Assembly: GCA_947491315.1 (NCBI GenBank)
Contig: CANLII010000001.1
Coordinates: forward strand, 62,001-126,000
Source: Ignavibacteria bacterium
GTDB lineage: Bacteria > Bacteroidota > Ignavibacteria > Kapaibacteriales > UBA961
Direction: 5' to 3'
Length of the DNA stretch: 64,000 bases
Part shown: piece after piece, positions 17,791-26,007 of the stretch
Layout of the letters: the number at the start of each line of letters is the position of its first letter
Numbering within the stretch: position 1 is the stretch's first letter
Made by a program: the position numbers and the translations under genes
Notes under the pieces: generated by a model
The model's database searches: none
What the model saw: the letters and a program-made list of their open reading frames with translations, nothing else
Told to the model about the DNA's origin: nothing

Positions 17791-19202
17791 TCGGCTTTAT
17801 AAAATTCGGTGAAGAATCTATTCAAATTCCAAATATCAATTTTAGAAGCGATTTCAAAAGGGGAATGCATTGAAAGAAGTGGAATTCCGATATCAATCAC
17901 TTCCATATCTTCTTTACTCATTTGACCACCAATTGTTCCTCCTCCGCCTGTCTCAACCTTATATGATGCAGTCTGCCAAGGAATGGATTTAGAATCTAAT
18001 ATATTTCTGATCCATGCAGTGAATTCGGAATTTGCATCAAATGATCTACCATAACGCTTTATGCTGGGTCCAAACCCAAGACGAGAGGCATTAGTTCTTT
18101 CAGATAATCCGGGGAATAGAGGATTGATGCCATCATTTGCATCTGCGGAAACAACTTTCGCCATAGACAATGCTTTTCTGGTAATATTTTCATTGAAGGT
18201 AGATGCATTTTGAGCTTCTGCAATGATACCATAGACTTTAGTGAGAAATGATGAAGAAGCGCCTGTATTATTTACATTTCCTGTCTCTTCATTGTCCACG
18301 ATATAAGCCATTGCAGTGAATAATGGAGTTTTTTCCAAGTCCATCAAAGATGTAATGGCAACATAACTGCAAGCTCTGTCATCTTGTCCATAAGAACCAA
18401 TGAGCGATCTATCCAAGCCAACATCTCTTGGCATACCTGCAGGAGTAATATTCAATTCAGCACTCACCAAATCTTCTTCTGTGAAATTATGTGTTGAAGA
18501 AAGAGCATCCATTACAGTATTGATGATGGAATTCTTTTGATCGGGAATTGTACCAACGATGAGATCCATTTCTTCGCCTTCCAACACTCCGGTATATTCA
18601 CGCTTTCTGAGAGGTGAATCTACATGAGGAGCTGCATCGGGTATAATAAGTACTGGATCTTGAGGATTTCTTCCAATTTCGATGGAAATTGTCTTGCCGT
18701 CTTTAGTGTCAATGCGTCCGGATAACATAAGTGGAATATTCACCCATTGATATTTCTTGATTCCGCCATAATAGATTGTTTGAAATAATGCGAAACCTTC
18801 TTGTTCATACAATGGTCTGGCTTTGATATCAATTCGTGGACTATCATGATGAGCTCCAATCAATCGACTTCCTTTGTTGATTGGTTCAGAACCGATTCTT
18901 ACTGCGATGAGTGCTCTATTACGATTATTGAATATCAGTTTCGCTCCGGATTTGATTTGAGATGGGTTAGTATATTCAGAAAAACCTTCTTTTTTAAGCA
19001 TTTCAATCAATTCTTTTGTCGAAGTGATTTCTGTTCTTGCTTTGTCAAGATAGGAGGAATAACCTTTGATATATTGATCAATGAATGAACGATCTTTTGA
19101 ATCAATGGAAAGCCAAGATGAGCGCTTTGCATTCCAAACTGATTGAGCTTGAATAGAAATACATAGTATGAATACTAGAAAAATACTGAAGAGAGTGTTC
19201 AT
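17787..19202 (-). CDS. M18-family metalloaminopeptidase with predicted signal peptide
   Basis: The M18 (aspartyl aminopeptidase-like) signatures are present: GAHHDSPRID with the first metal His, YGQDDRACS with the bridging Asp, and VDNEETGN with the catalytic Glu pair. The active site is therefore probably intact. Odd for this family, the protein begins MNTLFSIFLVFILCISIQAQ, a typical signal peptide, so it should be exported, whereas well-studied M18 enzymes are cytosolic or vacuolar. It would trim acidic or neutral N-terminal residues from peptides in the periplasm. It sits between osmC and ctaA with 4-bp overlaps on both sides. Confidence 0.88.
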   Translation of the reverse strand: MNTLFSIFLVFILCISIQAQSVWNAKRSSWLSIDSKDRSFIDQYIKGYSSYLDKARTEITSTKELIEMLKKEGFSEYTNPSQIKSGAKLIFNNRNRALIAVRIGSEPINKGSRLIGAHHDSPRIDIKARPLYEQEGFALFQTIYYGGIKKYQWVNIPLMLSGRIDTKDGKTISIEIGRNPQDPVLIIPDAAPHVDSPLRKREYTGVLEGEEMDLIVGTIPDQKNSIINTVMDALSSTHNFTEEDLVSAELNITPAGMPRDVGLDRSLIGSYGQDDRACSYVAITSLMDLEKTPLFTAMAYIVDNEETGNVNNTGASSSFLTKVYGIIAEAQNASTFNENITRKALSMAKVVSADANDGINPLFPGLSERTNASRLGFGPSIKRYGRSFDANSEFTAWIRNILDSKSIPWQTASYKVETGGGGTIGGQMSKEDMEVIDIGIPLLSMHSPFEIASKIDIWNLNRFFTEFYKAE

Positions 19203-19615
19203 TGTTTCACCACAGATAGATTATACTTGACATCGATTTCCGGATGTATGCTCATCATTACTGGACAAGTTTTTGCTGCATGATGAAATGCTGCCATATC
19301 ACCATCTGAATAGTCATGTTTGGGAAGGGTAATGGATATATCCAATGCTCCTATTCGACGAATCGGTTCATTAACCATAATCTTCTTGACATGCACGCTT
19401 GTGCCAGTGATGTCCATAGACCTCTTGCTTGCGGCAATGCCCATAATCGTCATGATGCAAGTGCCAAGTGCAGTGGCAAGCAAATCTGTGGGGGAAAAAC
19501 TAGCTCCTTTACCATTATTGTCAACCGGAGCATCAGTGAAAAGCGTAGTACCGGACATATCATGAGTGGCTATGCAACGCAAATCACCCGCATATTCAAT
19601 GGAAATGGAAACCAT
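19199..19615 (-). CDS. OsmC/Ohr-family protein
   Basis: OsmC fold with the two reactive Cys in ALGTCIMTIMGI and KTCPVMMSIHP, as in organic hydroperoxide-reducing OsmC or YhfA-like proteins. FSPTDLLATALGTC is the family block. The track starts at 19693. The ATG at 19615 (MVSISIEYAGDLRC) has AAGG eight bases upstream and matches usual length, so the first 26 residues are dropped. It is the first gene of a tight osmC-M18 peptidase-ctaA unit, in which two products suggest oxidative or respiratory function. Confidence 0.88.
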   Translation of the reverse strand: MVSISIEYAGDLRCIATHDMSGTTLFTDAPVDNNGKGASFSPTDLLATALGTCIMTIMGIAASKRSMDITGTSVHVKKIMVNEPIRRIGALDISITLPKHDYSDGDMAAFHHAAKTCPVMMSIHPEIDVKYNLSVVKQ

Positions 19616-19754
19616 GCTGAAAACCTTGAAATTAATCAAAGCGAAATTACCCATTTTTCCAGAACTGATCGGGTATTTTGCTCGTAAATACATGAATCAA
19701 AGTGGAATAAGTGGAAAAGTTAGTTCTGAACAATAGGGCTTGTCAATTTCAATC

Positions 19755-19785
19755 TTGGAATTCTCGCGTTTTCGGCCTAATTTTG
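19755..19785 (+). promoter_or_regulatory. Bacteroidota-type promoter upstream of the PpiD-like gene
   Basis: TTG at 19755-19757, a 20-base spacer, and TAATTTTG at 19778-19785 match TTTG-N19/21-TAnnTTTG fully in the -7 element. Transcription would start near 19791, giving a leader of about 60 bases. Confidence 0.6.
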
Positions 19786-19800
19786 CCTTCTGTTCAGGGT

Positions 19801-19822
19801 CTTGAACCTCTATGTGTTCAAG
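19801..19822 (+). repeat. Inverted repeat in the 5' leader of the PpiD-like gene
   Basis: CTTGAAC and GTTCAAG form a perfect 7-bp inverted repeat around an 8-base loop, just after the predicted promoter and before the ribosome binding site AGGAG (6-base spacer to ATG at 19854). It could be an RNA hairpin or an operator. Confidence 0.5.
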
Positions 19823-19853
19823 GCATAATTTCGTCAAAGCTTAGGAGTATAAG

Positions 19854-22037
19854 ATGGGTATCATCTCACGCATGCGAGATATTTCCCCGTATATGTTGGT
19901 GATTTTTGTTGTTTCATTTATCGCCTTCATGGTCGCTTCCGATGCAAACATCGGTACTATTCTCAATAGTTCATCAACAGGTTCCGTAGTCGGTACGATT
20001 AATGGCGAAGAAGTTTCTTATCAGGAATTCGAACTTCGTGTGAAAGAGCAAGCCGATATGCAAAGACAGCAAAATCCTCAAGCAGAGGTGGATGAAAATA
20101 TCATTCGCCAGGCTGTGTGGGATCAATTTGTTGAAGAAGCTTTGATCCGTCAGGCAGGTCTAGCCGCGGGTATCAAAGTTACTCAGGATGAAGTTCTTGA
20201 TATTATGTTGGATAGCCCACCGGAATATCTCACCAGAAATTTCACTGATAGTTCAGGAACATTCAATCGACAGGCATATCTTGATGTCATGACAAATCCT
20301 GATATGATTGCTCAGAACATTGCTGCCGGTAAAAAAGCTGGAATGATACCTGAGACAGTTGATCCGGCGGAAGAAGTGGCAAAATTCAAAAACAGTCTCC
20401 TCAAGATTGAAGACTTCATGTATAAGTCCAGATTGCTCGAACATTTCAGAAGAGCATCAGGAACTGCTGCATCGATAGTTTCACCGACATATTTGAAAAA
20501 TAAATATGTCAATGAGAGTTCAACTTTTGACTTTGACTATATCCATTTTAATGTCAATAATGTTGATGCCAAAAGCATCGGTAAGCCCACAGATAAAGAA
20601 TTGCAGGCAGAATATGAACTCGTAAAAGAGTTCACCAAGCAAAAGCCGGCACGCAAGATCAAATATGTGTCTTTCCCATTGGAACCATCAAAGCAAGACA
20701 CATTGGTGGCTTCCAAAAAGATTGCAAGAATCCAGCAGTCACTTGTGGAAGCTATCACTCCTGAAGCTAAAGTTGCGGCATTCGATCAATACTTTGCCGA
20801 ATATTCCGGTTCACAACTTGATTATCAACCCGTCAAGAAACTTGCTCCAGATGTTGCAGCAATTCTTGGTGCAGGTAAGCAAGGTGATGTGATTGGTCCG
20901 ATAACATTACAAAGTGGAACGTTCATCTATAAAGTTGATAGTCTTCGTAGCGGTGTCAATGAGCTTGTAAAAGCCAGTCATATTCTTGTAAAGTTTGGTT
21001 CCAATAAAGATAGTGCAAAAGCATTCGCTTCTCAGGTTTTGGCTAGAGCAAAGAAGGGCGAAGATTTTGCAGCGCTCGCATTGGAATACTCACAGGATCC
21101 TGGTTCAAAAGATCGTGGTGGTGAATATGACTATTTCCCTAAAGGACAAATGGTCAAACCATTTGAAGATGCATGTTTCAATAATGCTCCCGGCTCTGTG
21201 GTTGGTCCTGTTGAAACAGATTTTGGTTATCACATCATCAAAGTATCAGATAAAATTTCCGAAGAGATCAAGTATAGCGAGATCATGGTAACAGTTGGAA
21301 TGACAATGAATACCAAAAAGCAACTCCGCAGAGATGCATTGTCTTTCAAACAACAATTGGATGATGGTCAAAATATTGAGTCATTGGCCAAGAAATTGAA
21401 AAAGAATGTTGTCGAGACGATGTTTTTTGATACCCAGATGCCTGTTTTGGGTTCTCAGTCACTCACCAGCTTTGCATTCTCAAATGATGTAGGTGTGATT
21501 TCAGATCCAATGGAATTGAAATACTATGGAATTGTCGTTGCCCAAATCACAGGTAAGCGTGAGGCAGGTCAGCGTCTATTTGAAGACATGAAAGATGAAC
21601 TTGCTCAAAAGGTTGTATTCAAGAAAAAAATGAATATACTTAAATCAAAAGTAAACTCTGTGTATCAACAAATCAAATCATCAGAAAGACTTTTTGCAAT
21701 CACACAGATTGATCCCACGATTGAAGTGAAAACAGCTGCAAAAGTTCGCAATAATGGTTTGGTGAATGGAGTTGGCAATGAGCCAGCACTAACTCAAAAG
21801 GCACTTCTTGCACCATTGAATAAGATCAATGAGCCGGTAGCCGGTGATAATGGTTGGTATATTTATCAAGTGATACAAAAGACAAATGCTGATATGAGTG
21901 GTTTTGCAAAATCCAAGAAGGATATGCAAATGACTTTATCGACTCAAGCGGCATCTTCTGCTTATTCTCAATGGTTCAATGCCTTAAAGGATAAAGCGGA
22001 TATTCAAGATTATCGAGGAAAATTATTCCGTGATTAA
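19854..22037 (+). CDS. ppiD: PpiD-like periplasmic folding factor / peptidylprolyl isomerase
   Basis: One N-terminal membrane anchor (MLVIFVVSFIAFMV) precedes a SurA/PpiD-type chaperone region (VVGTINGEEVSYQEF). A parvulin domain lies near residues 370-475 (ASHILVKFG, FAALALEYSQDPGS, GYHIIKVSD). Further repeats follow to residue 727, possibly a second degenerate rotamase domain. It would help outer-membrane and secreted proteins fold on the periplasmic side. The start is supported by AGGAG six bases before ATG. A strong hairpin terminator follows its stop at once. Confidence 0.9.
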   Translation: MGIISRMRDISPYMLVIFVVSFIAFMVASDANIGTILNSSSTGSVVGTINGEEVSYQEFELRVKEQADMQRQQNPQAEVDENIIRQAVWDQFVEEALIRQAGLAAGIKVTQDEVLDIMLDSPPEYLTRNFTDSSGTFNRQAYLDVMTNPDMIAQNIAAGKKAGMIPETVDPAEEVAKFKNSLLKIEDFMYKSRLLEHFRRASGTAASIVSPTYLKNKYVNESSTFDFDYIHFNVNNVDAKSIGKPTDKELQAEYELVKEFTKQKPARKIKYVSFPLEPSKQDTLVASKKIARIQQSLVEAITPEAKVAAFDQYFAEYSGSQLDYQPVKKLAPDVAAILGAGKQGDVIGPITLQSGTFIYKVDSLRSGVNELVKASHILVKFGSNKDSAKAFASQVLARAKKGEDFAALALEYSQDPGSKDRGGEYDYFPKGQMVKPFEDACFNNAPGSVVGPVETDFGYHIIKVSDKISEEIKYSEIMVTVGMTMNTKKQLRRDALSFKQQLDDGQNIESLAKKLKKNVVETMFFDTQMPVLGSQSLTSFAFSNDVGVISDPMELKYYGIVVAQITGKREAGQRLFEDMKDELAQKVVFKKKMNILKSKVNSVYQQIKSSERLFAITQIDPTIEVKTAAKVRNNGLVNGVGNEPALTQKALLAPLNKINEPVAGDNGWYIYQVIQKTNADMSGFAKSKKDMQMTLSTQAASSAYSQWFNALKDKADIQDYRGKLFRD

Positions 22038-22041
22038 AGTA

Positions 22042-22065
22042 AAGCCCGCTCAAGCGGGCTTTTTT
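22042..22065 (+). terminator. Rho-independent terminator after the PpiD-like gene
   Basis: AAGCCCGC-TCAA-GCGGGCTT is a perfect 8-bp GC-rich stem followed by a run of six T. It ends only four bases before the ATG of hpnC at 22070, so it also occupies the ribosome-binding zone of that gene. Confidence 0.92.
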
Positions 22066-22069
22066 GTAT

Positions 22070-23023
22070 ATGATACCTAATTTCACTTTTACAGATTTAT
22101 CCGATATATCGTGTACATCACATGGTGGAAAATTTGCCATTGATACCATCGAACAGTCATTGAAATTCTGCGAGTCAATAGCCAAAAGTCATTATGAAAA
22201 TTTCCCCGTTGCTTCATTATTACTACCTACCTCAATCCGATCTCATGTAATGGTGATTTATGCTTTCAGTAGAATAGCAGATGATATTGCGGATGAATTA
22301 TCTTTGGAATATGGAAAGGAAAAAGCAGAGCATGCATTAACCATCATGCATCACTTTGTTAAGCAAGCACATGTGGGCATATATAAAGGAAAAAATCCAC
22401 TATGGACCGCTCTTCAGCATGTGTTTGAAAAGACATCACTGCCAATACTACCTTTCGAACGATTACTCAATGCATTCTTGTCAGATGTACATTTTCAGTT
22501 TCCGGCAACAAAGAAAGATCTTTTGGAATATTGTCATAATTCAGCAAATCCAATCGGGGAATTACTACTCAGATTATTTGGTCTTTGGAATTCAGACATT
22601 CAAAAGCAATCAGACTCATTATGTTCGGCTCTGCAAATCATTAATTTTATCCAAGATATTTCAATTGATCGATCTAAAGATAGATTTTATGTACCATTGG
22701 AATATCTTGATTCGCATGAAATAGTGGAAAACTATTTGGCAATAGGAGAAATAACACCTAAATTTTCGAGCGCAGTCTCAAAGATGATCATTGATGCTGA
22801 TTCGCTCATGAGCAAATCAGATTCTTTACCTTGGAAGATCTCGAATAAAGGTTTGCGTATAGAATTACTCCTCATTCAATGTTCAGGTCAAAGAATATTG
22901 AAAAAATGTAAGAAACAAGAGCATATATTGCCTCTTCAAAGACCAAAACTGGAATTCATTGATTATGTTGCGATATTCCTGCGAATGCTAATATTTACGC
23001 CAATGATAGTGCTAAAAAGATGA
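22070..23023 (+). CDS. hpnC: HpnC: hydroxysqualene synthase (squalene/phytoene synthase family)
   Basis: The first Asp-rich motif is FSRIADDIADE and the second is QDISIDRSKDRFYVP, close to the HpnC form. KSHYENFPVASLLLP near the start is the usual HpnC N-terminal block. By family it converts presqualene diphosphate to hydroxysqualene in hopanoid synthesis. The track start is TTG at 22064; ATG at 22070 is more likely. It overlaps hpnD by 4 bp. The start codon directly follows the terminator of the preceding gene, so there is no room for a normal promoter and ribosome binding site. Confidence 0.85.
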   Translation: MIPNFTFTDLSDISCTSHGGKFAIDTIEQSLKFCESIAKSHYENFPVASLLLPTSIRSHVMVIYAFSRIADDIADELSLEYGKEKAEHALTIMHHFVKQAHVGIYKGKNPLWTALQHVFEKTSLPILPFERLLNAFLSDVHFQFPATKKDLLEYCHNSANPIGELLLRLFGLWNSDIQKQSDSLCSALQIINFIQDISIDRSKDRFYVPLEYLDSHEIVENYLAIGEITPKFSSAVSKMIIDADSLMSKSDSLPWKISNKGLRIELLLIQCSGQRILKKCKKQEHILPLQRPKLEFIDYVAIFLRMLIFTPMIVLKR

Positions 23024-23913
23024 GCATTGACACTGAAATAGCTGAACTTGATTGTTCTGAGGAATTAACTCAGCAGAGCAAAACCAATTTCTATTATTCA
23101 TTTACTTTTCTTCCAAAAGATGAAAGGGAAGCAATACATACTGTCTATGCATTTTGCAGACATATCGATGATATTGTTGATGAGGCAGATGCCGGAACAT
23201 CAGAAGAAATTATCAAAAAGAGAAAGAAACTAGCAGAGTGGCGCAAAGCCATTGATGGAATGTATACAGGGAAGCCACATTCAGCATATCTTAAACCATT
23301 ACAATCCGCAATCAAAAGATTCTCCATTCCAAAGCAGTATTTCATGACTTTGATCGATGGATGCGAAAGAGATTTAAGACAAAAACGCTATGAAACATTC
23401 ACAGAATTAAAAGAGTATTGTTATGGTGTTGCAGGAATAGTGGGTCTTATGTGCATTGAAATATTTGGGTACAAATACGAAGAAACTAAAGAATATGCAG
23501 TGAATCTTGGCTATGCACTTCAGTTGACCAATATACTTCGTGATTTGAAAGCAGATAAAGACAGAGGGTATATCTATCTTCCAAAAGAGGATATGGAGAA
23601 ATTCAGATATTCAGAATCTGATTTGATGAATGAAGTGTATAATGAACAATTCATCGAATTGATGCGATTTGAAACAAGGCGTGCAAGAGAGTATTATCAC
23701 AAAGCTAGAATGGCATTGAGACCCGATGAAAGAATGACCATGATCGCCGCAGAAATCATGGATGCAATCTATTATCGATTGCTCGAGAAAATTGAATTGA
23801 ATGATTTTGATGTATTCAAAAAACAGATCAGAGTCTCAACTATTCATAAAATAGCTATAGCTTTCAAGCATTGGATTTCTACCAGAATATTCGTTGGCAG
23901 AATAAAGCAGTAA
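23020..23913 (+). CDS. hpnD: HpnD: presqualene diphosphate synthase
   Basis: Head-to-head farnesyl diphosphate condensing enzyme. Asp-rich motifs are FCRHIDDIVDEADAG and TNILRDLKADKDRGYIYLP, typical of HpnD. At 297 aa it is complete. With HpnC it gives hydroxysqualene; the usual third enzyme HpnE and squalene-hopene cyclase are not in the window. Its stop abuts that of the convergent universal stress protein gene. Other phytoene/squalene synthases are possible in isolation, but the HpnC-HpnD pairing makes this call good. Confidence 0.87.
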   Translation: MSIDTEIAELDCSEELTQQSKTNFYYSFTFLPKDEREAIHTVYAFCRHIDDIVDEADAGTSEEIIKKRKKLAEWRKAIDGMYTGKPHSAYLKPLQSAIKRFSIPKQYFMTLIDGCERDLRQKRYETFTELKEYCYGVAGIVGLMCIEIFGYKYEETKEYAVNLGYALQLTNILRDLKADKDRGYIYLPKEDMEKFRYSESDLMNEVYNEQFIELMRFETRRAREYYHKARMALRPDERMTMIAAEIMDAIYYRLLEKIELNDFDVFKKQIRVSTIHKIAIAFKHWISTRIFVGRIKQ

Positions 23914-24360
23914 TCAATCTGGCCTGATGACAAGAACTGGACAAGGTGCTTTTCTCACCACTCTCTCCATTGTGCTTCCAAGTAATAAATGTTCAACCCC
24001 ACCTCTGCCATTTGTCGCAATGCAAATCATTGAAATGTCATGGTCTTTTGCATATTGATTGATTCCATCCGAAGATCTTCCACCATGTATGATTTGTGGA
24101 ATAATAGAAAAACCCTCTGCATGTAATAACTCAGTTGTTTTCTTCAATTCTTGCTCCGCAGCACCGTAAAATTCCTTTTCAACATTACTTAAATCTACGG
24201 GAGTATATCCCCAATCCACAGGAAAGATCACGGGTTCAATGATATGTATCAAATGAATGGTAGCAGACCATTGTTTTGCCCATTCTTTGGCATAAGTCAA
24301 GGCTTTTTCGGAATGAGCGGAAAAATCCGTAGGTACTAGAATCGAAGTAATGGGTAGCAT
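23914..24360 (-). CDS. Universal stress protein (UspA family)
   Basis: Single USP domain beginning ITSILVPTDFSAHSEKAL and ending GRGGVEHLLLGSTMERVVR-KAPCPVLVIRP (quoted in parts), which contains the ATP-binding glycine motif. The first Gly of the canonical G2xG motif is Ala here. The track starts at 24387. The ATG at 24360 has GGAG seven bases upstream, so I start there. A promoter-like TATGTTTG lies just upstream. Confidence 0.93.
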   Translation of the reverse strand: MLPITSILVPTDFSAHSEKALTYAKEWAKQWSATIHLIHIIEPVIFPVDWGYTPVDLSNVEKEFYGAAEQELKKTTELLHAEGFSIIPQIIHGGRSSDGINQYAKDHDISMICIATNGRGGVEHLLLGSTMERVVRKAPCPVLVIRPD

Positions 24361-24384
24361 GTATGGTCTCCTAATTTGTTTCTT

Positions 24385-24392
24385 CAAACATA
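24385..24392 (-). promoter_or_regulatory. Bacteroidota-type -7 element for the universal stress protein gene
   Basis: TATGTTTG on the minus strand matches TAnnTTTG exactly; about 19 bases upstream is TTT rather than TTTG. The predicted start would leave a short leader carrying TAGGAG. Confidence 0.5.
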
Positions 24393-24424
24393 AAGCATTG
24401 TTTGATGGTAAAAACTGACATATC

Positions 24425-26002
24425 TCACTTTTTCATGGATATTCGAGAACGCAGCTTTTTGAATTTGCGCAACTTCCTCTGTTTGATGAATGCAGTGATT
24501 TTATGTATGATCATCCTGACGAAAATGATGATAAGCTTTGCCAACGGAATTCTTGATGCCTTTTTGAGACCGTTTCTAAGAAGTTTTGATAATTGTAGTT
24601 GATCATTGTCCGATAATTGAATCTGTTTCTCGCTTTGCATGTCTTGTTGTTGAACAAGTTGTGTCAGCACTATGCCCAATTCATTGTTCTGATCCTTTAA
24701 AGACTCAATATTAACTTCATTGAATTGTAATATGGTATCAATGTGATTATATAACATTGCGGCCAATTTTGCATCCTCAGCTGAGGGATCTTCTTTCAAT
24801 AATTGCAAAATCTCACGAGATAATTGCACGAAATCACTGATTCTTTCTGTTGTAAGGGTGAATAATATTTTTGGATCAACATCGGATACATTTACAAAAA
24901 TGGAAGATAATTCAACTATTTCATTGCCATAATTACTCATGGCTTTGTGCGAATAACGCTGAACTTTATCATTCAACTGTTTATTTAAAAATACTATCTC
25001 ACTATTCATAGCAAATTTGCGATTGTCAGTTTGTGTCGCACGCAAAGTTGCTTCCATATCTTTGATTTTGTGTTGAATATCTCGAATTACTTTGGCTTCT
25101 TCTGATTCACTGGAATGAATGGTATTCAGTATGAGTTTGTGATCAGGTTCAATCTTTGCATCACCAATCTTTACGCAGTGGATTCTGATATGTTCTCCAA
25201 GTGCATGTTGGACTTTTGGAATATCAATATGTGCGGCTCCATCTGTAATAACCAAAATTTCAGCTTCTGACATAAAACTGTCATTCCGAATGTCTTGTAT
25301 GGCAGTTAGCAATGCTTTTTCTAGAATTGTTCCTCTGCCTTCAGCAGGCATACACATAATCTCAGTAATCAACTCATCAAAATTCACACGATTTTGTATG
25401 ATATGCAATTTGCCGATTTCAGCGTCGAAAGTTCTAAAGAAGATGGTACCCATTTCCTTTTGATTATTCTTCAAAAAGAAATATGCAATGGCTTTTGCAA
25501 GGTGAATGCGATATGATTCTTGCATTGACTTAGAAGTGTCAAACAGGAGATATACTTTCTGTTTTCTGGAATCAGGAGCAAAATCATTGCTATCGGATTG
25601 ATATCGTTTATTTCTGGGCGCTTTCGGTGATGGCATCCACAAAGATCTTTCCACTAGTCTTTGCATGAACACTTCATCTGGAAGCAAGTATTGATGCGGA
25701 TAAATGCGATTAATATCTCTATAACTTCGTATCAAATTTGCTTCATATTCCTCACCGGTGGGTAGATGTGGTATGATTTCTTTAGGAGATGTTTGGTCTT
25801 CAGAATTAGGCTCTGAGAGCCATAGAACGGGACTTAAAATGGAGGTGAGGGGATTCCCGATATCTTCCAATACACGGGAGATTTCATAAACCAATGTAAA
25901 ATTTTCAGGTAAAGCATGTATGGAAGATTCAAAAAAACCATATTCGACCATCCTTGAAAAGAAGGTTGAATTGCGCAATATGGTTCTTTGCGAGAGTTCC
26001 AT
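24425..26002 (-). CDS. VWA-domain protein, partner of MoxR ATPase
   Basis: A von Willebrand factor A domain lies near residues 145-300. LLFDTSKSM gives the DxSxS metal-ion-dependent adhesion motif, and ILVITDGAAH the later Asp. After it comes a long region rich in Lys, Gln and Glu (about residues 320-480) that looks helical or coiled-coil, then a hydrophobic or amphipathic stretch (AKLIIIFVRMIIHKITAF) and a strongly basic end. MoxR/VWA pairs act as chaperones that insert cofactors or remodel complexes. ViaA is the closest described analogue, but the C-terminal extension is not typical. The track start is TTG at 26011; ATG at 26002 follows the upstream stop by 5 bases. Confidence 0.8.
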   Translation of the reverse strand: MELSQRTILRNSTFFSRMVEYGFFESSIHALPENFTLVYEISRVLEDIGNPLTSILSPVLWLSEPNSEDQTSPKEIIPHLPTGEEYEANLIRSYRDINRIYPHQYLLPDEVFMQRLVERSLWMPSPKAPRNKRYQSDSNDFAPDSRKQKVYLLFDTSKSMQESYRIHLAKAIAYFFLKNNQKEMGTIFFRTFDAEIGKLHIIQNRVNFDELITEIMCMPAEGRGTILEKALLTAIQDIRNDSFMSEAEILVITDGAAHIDIPKVQHALGEHIRIHCVKIGDAKIEPDHKLILNTIHSSESEEAKVIRDIQHKIKDMEATLRATQTDNRKFAMNSEIVFLNKQLNDKVQRYSHKAMSNYGNEIVELSSIFVNVSDVDPKILFTLTTERISDFVQLSREILQLLKEDPSAEDAKLAAMLYNHIDTILQFNEVNIESLKDQNNELGIVLTQLVQQQDMQSEKQIQLSDNDQLQLSKLLRNGLKKASRIPLAKLIIIFVRMIIHKITAFIKQRKLRKFKKLRSRISMKK

Positions 26003-26007
26003 GGAAA

